Below are positions 1 to 5,978 of a stretch of DNA of 7,753 nucleotides, in pieces. Within the stretch, counting starts at the first letter, position 1. Each line of letters begins with the position of its first letter. The notes under the pieces are model-generated. The model made no database searches, was not told where the DNA came from, and saw only the letters and a program-made list of their open reading frames with translations. Origin of the DNA: Desulfuromonadaceae bacterium GWB2_53_15 (lineage in GTDB: Bacteria; Desulfobacterota; Desulfuromonadia; Geobacterales; Pseudopelobacteraceae). The position numbers and the translations under genes are program-made. Where the stretch lies: positions 1 to 7,753 of the forward strand of contig MHXL01000148.1 of NCBI GenBank assembly GCA_001824455.1, read 5' to 3'.

Positions 1-1
1 T

Positions 2-361
2 ACCTTGCCTCTGCTCTATACTTCAGGGCATATAGCCCAAGAGTCGGAAGATCAGGCCATCAGTTTGTTAGGTAAGCTTGGTTATACCGGCAACATCATG
101 GAACTTCCTGCTCATCTGTCTATTTATGAAAGGCGTATCGCCGCTTTTATCAGGGCAACCCTTTGTCAACCAAAGATCATGGTGTACAGCAACTGCTTTG
201 AAGATATTCCGACTGAGGCCCGAAAAAACTTTTTTACCGCTACAGCCGAATTTCATGCAGCATCCGTCGAAAGAACATCTCTCTACTTTGTGTCATCCGC
301 CGATACAATCAGGGAACTGATTGTTGATAGCACAGTAAAAGTCCATGAAGCCCTGAAGTAA
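2..361 (+). CDS. MlaF-like ABC transporter ATP-binding subunit, 3' part, catalytic motifs degenerate
   Basis: This is the C-terminal part of a protein whose start lies before the window. The frame is open from base 2, and the TTG at base 5 is internal. The layout matches MlaF-type ATPases of MCE lipid importers. A Leu-Pro-Leu segment comes first, then a helical stretch, the signature region PAHLSIYERRIAAFIRATL, the Walker B region PKIMVYSNCFEDIP and the switch region YFVSSAD. In active family members these read roughly LSGGMxRRxALARAL, a hydrophobic strand ending in DEP, and SHD. Here GGM is IYE, the Walker B Asp and catalytic Glu are Ser and Asn, and the switch His is Ser. The fold is recognisable but hydrolysis from this half looks unlikely. 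Walker A lies outside the window. The gene ends 13 bases before the MlaD-like gene, so the two are probably cotranscribed. Identification as an ABC ATPase relative is fairly sure. The pseudo-enzyme reading is inference. Confidence 0.72.
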   Translation, partial: TLPLLYTSGHIAQESEDQAISLLGKLGYTGNIMELPAHLSIYERRIAAFIRATLCQPKIMVYSNCFEDIPTEARKNFFTATAEFHAASVERTSLYFVSSADTIRELIVDSTVKVHEALK

Positions 362-374
362 CTACTGGATCCTA

Positions 375-1349
375 ATGATACAACAAGACACCAGATTTCA
401 AAATCTCGAATGGAAGATCGGCTTATTTATAATTATTGCCTTGGCCGGTATCATTGTTGCGTTTGTTCTCTTTGGAATGCAAAAGGACTTCTTTACCCAT
501 AAATACAATCTGCATTTCACTGTAGACCGCGGCACCGGCTTCACCAAGGGAATGCCAGTCAAGTTATCAGGCTTCAGGGTGGGCCGAATTACCTCCATTG
601 CCCTGAACGACCAGGCAATGGTAGACATCAATGCTGAGATCGACAACAAATATCGGAAATGGATACGGAGTGACTCCACGGTAAAGCTGGTAAAAGAAGG
701 TCTCGTTGGAGACAACATTGTTGAGGTTGCGGTTGGCTCTTCCGATAAGCCGGAGTTGAAGGACAAGGATGCTATCGTCTATGTCAAGACCAAGGGACTG
801 GACGAACTTGCAGATGAACTTGCTGACCAGGTCAAACCTGTTTTGTTAGAGGTTCGTGATATTATCAGCTACATCAACAACCCCAACGGTGATCTTAAAA
901 AATCGATTCACAATCTGGAGTTGCTTACCCGTAACCTTGACGGGACTCGCCGGAATACCGATAAGCTACTGGTATCCGCCACTGGCAATATCGATCGCAT
1001 TGCAACCAGAACAGACAAGATACTCGAAACCACCAACAGAAAAATCGAGAGCATCGACCTTATGCCAACACTTAACAGGGTCAACAGTGCTCTTGATCAC
1101 ATTGACGAAAAACTGCCGGTAATGCTTGTAAAAGCTGACGCAACCCTTGGTAATTTAAGCGTAATATCCAGAGAAACACAGTTGCTGTCGGAAAACACCT
1201 TCCCCAAAATACCCGGCATTCTTTCCCAAACCGAAGATGTCCTGCTTAGTACTGACCGTTTGATCAACTCCATCCAAAATATATGGTTACTCAGCCCCTC
1301 CCCTTCCGCAGAAACACCCGGCTTTATACGGAGTGACAGTTATGAGTAG
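375..1349 (+). CDS. mlaD: MlaD-like MCE-domain protein of a lipid ABC transporter
   Basis: This is the periplasmic substrate-binding component of an Mla/Ttg2-type phospholipid transporter, anchored in the inner membrane. The 324-residue protein has a short cytoplasmic end, one membrane helix at about residues 15-34, then an MCE domain at about 44-122. That domain carries the family pattern GxxxGMPVKLSGFRVGRI near 55-72 and EGLVGDNIVEV near 108-118. After residue 140 the chain is long and helical, with heptad-like spacing to about 300, as in MCE proteins that form a hexameric ring and may build a channel or bridge. It is much longer than E. coli MlaD (about 183 residues). The ATG start has only a weak GGA at 367-369, and coupling to the upstream ATPase gene 13 bases away is likely. 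The stop lies inside the next gene. The family call is sure; the substrate is inferred to be phospholipid. Confidence 0.92.
   Translation: MIQQDTRFQNLEWKIGLFIIIALAGIIVAFVLFGMQKDFFTHKYNLHFTVDRGTGFTKGMPVKLSGFRVGRITSIALNDQAMVDINAEIDNKYRKWIRSDSTVKLVKEGLVGDNIVEVAVGSSDKPELKDKDAIVYVKTKGLDELADELADQVKPVLLEVRDIISYINNPNGDLKKSIHNLELLTRNLDGTRRNTDKLLVSATGNIDRIATRTDKILETTNRKIESIDLMPTLNRVNSALDHIDEKLPVMLVKADATLGNLSVISRETQLLSENTFPKIPGILSQTEDVLLSTDRLINSIQNIWLLSPSPSAETPGFIRSDSYE
1330..1333 (+). promoter_or_regulatory. Ribosome binding site of the TPR lipoprotein gene, inside mlaD
   Basis: GGAG lies 8 bases before the ATG at 1342 and within the last codons of the MlaD-like gene. A GTG at 1333 is also in frame, but it overlaps this site and has no good ribosome binding site of its own. 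The ATG at 1342 is therefore the better start, and it gives a clean lipoprotein signal. Translation is probably coupled to the upstream gene. Confidence 0.6.
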
Positions 1350-2310
1350 GCAGAACTGTCCACATCAGCTTTTATCTGCTGGTATTTGCGCTCTAATATT
1401 ATTAAATGGCTGTACTACTCAAATCATTCGCCCAGAATCACAAAGGTTAGCAGAAACTTTACTTATTCGAGCTATACGAGCAGAGCATAAAGGTGACGTC
1501 AAGCAGGCCGAGGCGCTGTTAAAGGAGTCGCTTGCTGTCAGTACTTCCATCGAAGACAGCTATGCCAAGGCAATGGCATATATAAATCTCGCCCGCCTGT
1601 ACAGATCTGGAAATCATCTGGCGCAAGCATCAGACAATATAGATGCAGCACTTACATTCTTAGATCCTGGTTCAGCGATCTATGCTGAAGCTGCCCATGA
1701 AAAAGCCTTGATCTTATTTATGACAAACTCTGCAGAAATCGCACAGCAATGGGCTGAGAAATCTGTAACAAATGAGAAAGGCAGACTCTTGGGAAGGCAG
1801 CTTAATCTCTTGGGCCGCATTCAACTTGCTCGCAATGACTTGCGATCCTCTGTCATCACATTGCAAAAGGGCCTTGCCGAGAACCACAGTTCTGGTAACA
1901 CTGAAGAAGAGGCAAACTCCCTGAGGATGCTGGGGATAATTGCACGCAAAGAAAATATACTTACAAATGCTGAAAGATTACTTACTGAGGCTTTGGAGAT
2001 CGATAAAAGGATGGCTGTGAGTACCAAAATCGCCATGGATCTGGAGGAGCTAAGCAAAACAGCCCTTGCTGCGGGGAATGTGGCAAGTGCCGTTCGCTAC
2101 TTGGAACGTGCTTACGACGTCCACCTGAGTGCCAACAGAATCCGCCAGGCAAGTGCAACCAAAGAAGAGCTTGCGAAGATTTTCAGTCAACAAGGGAATG
2201 CAGAAAAGGCTGATTCTGCGCGAAAAACAGCACTGGAACTATCAAACAAGGTGGGGATTCAGCAATCCAATACACCATCGGACACAATCAAACCTTCTAA
2301 CAGACCGTAA
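1342..2310 (+). CDS. TPR-repeat outer membrane lipoprotein
   Basis: The 322-residue protein begins with a lipoprotein signal: a hydrophobic stretch at about 10-21 and the lipobox LNGC, giving a lipidated Cys24. The residue after the Cys is Thr, not Asp, so the outer membrane is the likely destination. The Asn in the lipobox is a little unusual. From about residue 38 to 302 the chain is a run of helical pairs of TPR type, for example LARLYRSGNHLAQASDNIDAAL near 83-104 and LGIIARKENILTNAERLLTEAL near 197-218. I count six or seven repeats, with no enzyme motif. The start overlaps the MlaD-like gene by 8 bases, so the protein probably serves the same transporter. An auxiliary lipoprotein (the PqiC type in other MCE systems) often occupies such a slot. 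The tail after residue 303 is Ser/Thr/Pro-rich and reads into the 3' end of the opposite-strand phosphatase gene. The specific function is unknown. Confidence 0.85.
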   Translation: MSRQNCPHQLLSAGICALILLNGCTTQIIRPESQRLAETLLIRAIRAEHKGDVKQAEALLKESLAVSTSIEDSYAKAMAYINLARLYRSGNHLAQASDNIDAALTFLDPGSAIYAEAAHEKALILFMTNSAEIAQQWAEKSVTNEKGRLLGRQLNLLGRIQLARNDLRSSVITLQKGLAENHSSGNTEEEANSLRMLGIIARKENILTNAERLLTEALEIDKRMAVSTKIAMDLEELSKTALAAGNVASAVRYLERAYDVHLSANRIRQASATKEELAKIFSQQGNAEKADSARKTALELSNKVGIQQSNTPSDTIKPSNRP

Positions 2311-3182
2311 TCACTTACCTTCAAGGTATCAATACCAAACTTTTCCATAGTATTCATGGTGATCAGCAGGCCTGCAATAATCAAGTCTTCCCTACCCTTT
2401 TCCAAGCCCGGTATTCTGAGACGTTCTTCGAACGACAGTGGCAACAGCCGATCATAGATTTCCTTGATCACTTTTTGCGATACAGTGGCATTATTAACCT
2501 TGCGATAGTCATAGTCATCCATTTTCATACTAATCGCAGCAAGCGTAGTTGCCGTCCCGGCAGTCCCTATTAAAGGTATCTCGCTGTTCACACGAAAACC
2601 TGTCAACTCCATCTGCCGACACAGCACATCAAGCTCTCTGCCAATTTTTTCCTGCATGGCCTCAGGCGTCACTTTGCCCTCGGTCAGCCGGACAACGCCC
2701 AGCGGCAAACTACGAATGAATTTCACTTGTCCCTCTTGAGCTAGGGTATACTCAGTACTGCCACCGCCAACATCAAACAAAAAGATCTCATTGTATTTTT
2801 TATCCAAACCAGCAAGGACACCGGCAAGAGTAAGTGCCCCTTCTGTTATTCCGTCAACAATTGAGAGTTTAATTCCAGTTACCTTACGCACATGTTCTAC
2901 AAAAGCATGGCCGTTAGCAGCGTCTCTGACTGCACTTGTAGCAACAGCCCGCACATGAAGCACTTCATGCTCACGCATTATTGCAGAAAATCGCGATAAA
3001 CAGGAAATCCCTCTTTCCAGAGCATCACGGGAAAGCCCATGCTCACGGGTAAAGCCTCCACCCATACGTACGATCTCACGCTCAAGGCGAATATGGGTAA
3101 AGTTACCTTCCGCATTCCTGTCCGCAATCAGTAAGCGGGCGGTATTTGTCCCAAAATCAATGGCAGCCAACCTGTCTATCAT
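2259..3182 (-). CDS. Ppx/GppA family phosphatase (exopolyphosphatase or pppGpp phosphohydrolase)
   Basis: Members of this ASKHA-fold family remove terminal phosphate from polyphosphate or convert pppGpp to ppGpp in the cytoplasm. The 307-residue protein is the short two-domain form without the extra HD-type C-terminal region of E. coli Ppx and GppA. Motifs in order are AIDFGTNTARLLI (7-19, phosphate-binding loop), ATSAVRDAANG (81-91), the loop IVDGITEG (108-115), FDVGGGSTEY (136-145, second phosphate loop), GTAGTATTLAA (206-216), a conserved Arg/Gly stretch at 254-271, and YGLLEGL (292-298). The loop at 108-115 usually carries two adjacent Glu. Here the first is Thr113 and only Glu114 remains. 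The ATG overlaps the stop of the Na/Pi-PhoU gene as ATGA and has AGGA 7 bases upstream, so the pair is translationally coupled. Sequence alone does not separate Ppx from GppA activity. The 3' end overlaps the convergent TPR gene by 52 bases. Confidence 0.9.
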   Translation of the reverse strand: MIDRLAAIDFGTNTARLLIADRNAEGNFTHIRLEREIVRMGGGFTREHGLSRDALERGISCLSRFSAIMREHEVLHVRAVATSAVRDAANGHAFVEHVRKVTGIKLSIVDGITEGALTLAGVLAGLDKKYNEIFLFDVGGGSTEYTLAQEGQVKFIRSLPLGVVRLTEGKVTPEAMQEKIGRELDVLCRQMELTGFRVNSEIPLIGTAGTATTLAAISMKMDDYDYRKVNNATVSQKVIKEIYDRLLPLSFEERLRIPGLEKGREDLIIAGLLITMNTMEKFGIDTLKVSDYGLLEGLIVSDGVLDC

Positions 3183-4816
3183 TCCGTTTTCCTACCCTGT
3201 GTTGATATCACATTCCAGCCAAGCTCCGCTATATTCATAAAAAGTGCTGATAGTTCTGAGAAAAACAATGCGGATCTGGGTGGGCAGACACCTGTGCTGA
3301 TCCTGTTGAAATGTGCTTGTTTAATATCCTGAAAGACAGATCGCACATCGTTTTTTGCAGTGCGTATTTCACTATCTTCCGGGTGCTTGCCATATAACAC
3401 CAAATCTCCGGCAAGCGTTAAGGTGGAACTGACAATCCCGGCAAAATTCTTAAGATCGTTCATGGCAGGGTTTGAAAAAACGACACCGGCCTCTTTTCTG
3501 GCTACTATTCGCTCAAGTATCTCCTCACAACGATCGCCAATATGCTCAAGGTCTGAAACCGTCTGCAGTAGTCCAGGAATTTCATAGCTAATATCCGGAC
3601 TATTCGATGAACGAGCAAGCGCTGCCAGAAAAGCTGTAATCTCGTGATTCAAAGAATCAAGCACCTGCTCATGTTGTCTTACCGTTCCTGCCCGGCGGGC
3701 ATCAAAATCAAAGAGTAGTTCACGAATGTCTGCATACATATAAGACGTTACAGACATCATGCGGACAACTTCCTTGCGGGCCTGTTCAAGAGCCAGTAAA
3801 GGAGTATTAAGAATACGTGCATCAAGATAACCTGCACATGGTTGCTGCCCTGCAACTCCTCCCTGACGTTCCGTGAAACCTAAGATACGGGAAACAACTC
3901 CGCTGAGCATACTCATGACGATGGCAATCAGCAGGCTTGCGGCAGTGTGTATCCAAGCAAGCTGATTAATGACCTGCCCCGTTGCTATGGTGTCTTTATT
4001 TATAAGCGGCAGTTCAAATCTTGCTAGCAGCATGCCGGGCACGACAAAGGCTAGTAATACGCTGACAACTAGCGTTATCAGCATGAATGCCAAGGCGATT
4101 CGACGCGAGACATAACTGCCGGCAACAGATGCCAGCAATCCCATCGCTGCAATTCCTGAAAAACCGCCGAACACCATCACGCAAACCAATATCAGGCTCA
4201 GATGATGACTAATTAACAGAGATGAAAAAAATGACACTGAAGAGAATACTGACTGGACAAGACAGGAGACAACGCTGCCATAAATATATGACAAAATAGG
4301 ATTAGAATAAAGCTGGTCAATAATCGCAGCGTTCAGAGGATGATGTTCTAACTGCCTGAAACTACCTTCAAGTAATGATAATCCAAAAAAGAGGACACCA
4401 ATACCCAAAAGCAGATTACCAGTATTGGCAAAACGTCTTCTGCGAGCTAAATATTTGAATAGCACCCCAACAAAAATCAGAGGAGTGGCAACAAGGCTAT
4501 AGGGAATAGCAGGTAAATGGAGGGTTAGAGATGCACCGACAAGCACTCCTCCGAGGATGCTTAGTGCTTGAAAAGCCGTAACAACTCCGCCGTTTGCAAG
4601 ACCCATCGTAATAATGACCGCTGCACTTGCTGAATTGAGCAGTAGCGACATCATTATACCAAGGAACAGGGAAAATATCCGATTCGAGGTAAGTACAGTC
4701 AATATGACCCTAATGCGGTCATCGACTACGGTACGGATACCATCCGACATGAGACGCATGCCGAGTAGAAAAAGCCCAATACCACCCAACACGCCCTCAA
4801 ACAGACTGAGAGGCAT
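3179..4816 (-). CDS. Na/Pi-cotransporter family protein with C-terminal PhoU domain
   Basis: The 545-residue membrane protein has two inverted Na/Pi-cotransporter repeats followed by a PhoU-like cytoplasmic domain, an arrangement common in bacterial NptA/YjbB relatives. The first repeat opens with the typical GLFLLGMRLMSDGIR (14-28). Membrane helices fill about residues 1-310, and a Lys/Arg-rich loop (121-128) separates segments. PhoU-type helices cover about 340-535, with the metal-site motif DLEHIGD at 422-428; the second PhoU repeat lacks a clear copy. The hallmark QSSSA motif is NSASA at 61-65 and QSVFS at 188-192. The hallmark GANIGTT motif is GVLVGAS at 90-96 and GGFSGIA at 217-223. These changes make a normal sodium/phosphate symport mechanism uncertain. 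The start has GGAG 9 bases upstream, and the stop overlaps the phosphatase start by 4 bases. The likely role is phosphate transport or phosphate sensing. The family call is sure; transport activity is not. Confidence 0.85.
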   Translation of the reverse strand: MPLSLFEGVLGGIGLFLLGMRLMSDGIRTVVDDRIRVILTVLTSNRIFSLFLGIMMSLLLNSASAAVIITMGLANGGVVTAFQALSILGGVLVGASLTLHLPAIPYSLVATPLIFVGVLFKYLARRRRFANTGNLLLGIGVLFFGLSLLEGSFRQLEHHPLNAAIIDQLYSNPILSYIYGSVVSCLVQSVFSSVSFFSSLLISHHLSLILVCVMVFGGFSGIAAMGLLASVAGSYVSRRIALAFMLITLVVSVLLAFVVPGMLLARFELPLINKDTIATGQVINQLAWIHTAASLLIAIVMSMLSGVVSRILGFTERQGGVAGQQPCAGYLDARILNTPLLALEQARKEVVRMMSVTSYMYADIRELLFDFDARRAGTVRQHEQVLDSLNHEITAFLAALARSSNSPDISYEIPGLLQTVSDLEHIGDRCEEILERIVARKEAGVVFSNPAMNDLKNFAGIVSSTLTLAGDLVLYGKHPEDSEIRTAKNDVRSVFQDIKQAHFNRISTGVCPPRSALFFSELSALFMNIAELGWNVISTQGRKTE

Positions 4817-4834
4817 ACTTTATTGCTCCGGGTA

Positions 4835-5476
4835 TTACTTCACAATTTTATAAGGGAAGATAAATTCAGGGGGAGCTGTTTTGGAAACTCCCTTGCGGTA
4901 GACATACAATTTTACCTGTTGATGCAAGGTCAAATCGATTTTGAAGTAGACTAATCCCTCGACTTTCATACCAGGAATAATTGAGGTCAGGGGTAAGGAC
5001 TTGGTAAACAGATCTTGCGGATACAATTCATAATAATATGGGAGTGATGAGTTGAAGCGGTTATAGAAGCTTGTTTTCTGGAAATCCTCAAGGTAATAGA
5101 ATCCCACATAAGGATAAGGCATTAAATAATAAGAATCTTTCTTTATGAATTCACGAACCTTATCTGGTGACAAAAAAGAATATTGTAAGCCGCGTTCATC
5201 CACGAGTACAAACGAATCATCAGCAAATGCAACCTCGTTTGTTGATGCGTTAGTAATAGCAAGCTGAAACGCAGTAACGGTTCCCTCAAGGTTATAGGCG
5301 TTAATGGCCGTATCAGAGAAACTGGCCCTGATTTCAATGCCATTTTTTGAAATAGTCTGCGAATTATCAGCAACATTGATAATTCCGGTATCAACCTGTT
5401 CCGGTAAAACCTTTACCGTGCCACAACCGCAACTTAACAACAGTAAAAACGCAACTATTAAATATGAAATGTTCAT
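4835..5476 (-). CDS. Lipoprotein with DUF4352-like Ig-fold pattern and aromatic-rich insert
   Basis: I do not recognise a named family for this 213-residue protein. It starts with a lipoprotein signal whose lipobox LLSC gives a lipidated Cys16, followed by a second Cys at 18. Glycine follows Cys16, so outer membrane sorting is expected. The body looks all-beta. A strand pattern TAFQLAITNASTNEV (68-82), then SFVLVDERGLQYSF (88-101), and later IIPGMKVEGLVYFKI (166-180) resembles the extracellular DUF4352-type domain, where a PGxxxxGxxxF stretch is common. Between them, residues 115-153 hold about 11 Tyr and 4 Phe, an unusually aromatic insert that could bind glycan or peptidoglycan or line a protein contact. 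AGGA sits 6 bases before the ATG. The gene is 18 bases upstream of the Na/Pi-PhoU gene and 34 bases downstream of the small secreted protein, so one transcript is likely. Function unknown. Confidence 0.8.
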   Translation of the reverse strand: MNISYLIVAFLLLLSCGCGTVKVLPEQVDTGIINVADNSQTISKNGIEIRASFSDTAINAYNLEGTVTAFQLAITNASTNEVAFADDSFVLVDERGLQYSFLSPDKVREFIKKDSYYLMPYPYVGFYYLEDFQKTSFYNRFNSSLPYYYELYPQDLFTKSLPLTSIIPGMKVEGLVYFKIDLTLHQQVKLYVYRKGVSKTAPPEFIFPYKIVK

Positions 5477-5510
5477 GATGTTTCCTGCCTCCCGGCGTCA
5501 TGAAATACGC

Positions 5511-5978
5511 CTATTCAGCGGGTGATGCAGCGGGAACAACCGGCACCTTTTCAAGATGCTTGACATCATCGGAAAAAACCGAAAAGGTCAGCGCTGGTGG
5601 ATGTTGGCGTTCTTGCATGCCAATATAGGCTGCTATCCAAAGATCTAGATTTAATTTGTGGTGCTCTCGCAAATACTTTTCCACGCGCCCCGCAATCTGA
5701 TAAGCACTGATAACATCGGGTTCGCGTTTTGACAGGCCATTATAACTGCATTCCAGCTTGACAATTCTTTCCGATGGGAGCTTTTTGAGTTCGGGTACAA
5801 TTCGATCAATATTACGGTAAATGTTCTGGGTAACACCAGCCTTTGTCAATGGGACTATTCCTATGATTTGTGCCTTGTCCAATACGGTTCCATTATCGGC
5901 AAAAGCCGGTGATGCTGTTGTACACAGTATAAAGAAAAGGCAGTACAATCCTATTATCCCGGCGCCCTTTACGATCAT
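5511..5978 (-). CDS. Small secreted protein, possible degenerate OmpA-like domain
   Basis: The 155-residue protein has a Sec signal peptide with a hydrophobic core at about 5-22 and a likely cut after ASPAFA (residue 27). It is therefore periplasmic or outer-membrane associated. No family is certain. The mature part shows helix, strand, helix, strand in the order of an OmpA C-terminal domain: helix near 55-68, strand RIVKLECSY near 71-79, helix YQIAGRVEKYLREHHKL near 92-108, strand LDLWIAAYIG near 110-119. The peptidoglycan-binding signature (TD, NxxLSxxRA, NRRV) is missing or replaced. The gene starts inside the stop of the upstream OmpA-domain gene as an ATGA overlap, with AAGGA 6 bases before the ATG, so the two products are made together. 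It could be a diverged partner of that protein. The coding call is good; the fold is inference. Confidence 0.75.
   Translation of the reverse strand: MIVKGAGIIGLYCLFFILCTTASPAFADNGTVLDKAQIIGIVPLTKAGVTQNIYRNIDRIVPELKKLPSERIVKLECSYNGLSKREPDVISAYQIAGRVEKYLREHHKLNLDLWIAAYIGMQERQHPPALTFSVFSDDVKHLEKVPVVPAASPAE

Noticed and set aside
5..7. TTG as the start of a short complete gene at the left edge
   Set aside because: The frame is already open at base 2 and the sequence aligns with the middle of an ABC ATPase, so the gene is cut by the window edge.
398..766. A 122-codon open frame on the minus strand inside mlaD
   Set aside because: It lies wholly opposite the MCE domain, has no family motif and no ribosome binding site, and the plus-strand protein is clearly real.
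663..1337. A 12-base exact repeat, ATACGGAGTGAC, at 663-674 and 1326-1337, coding IRSDS twice
   Set aside because: Two short copies within one gene are probably chance. The second copy happens to hold the ribosome binding site of the next gene, but nothing else supports a linked function.
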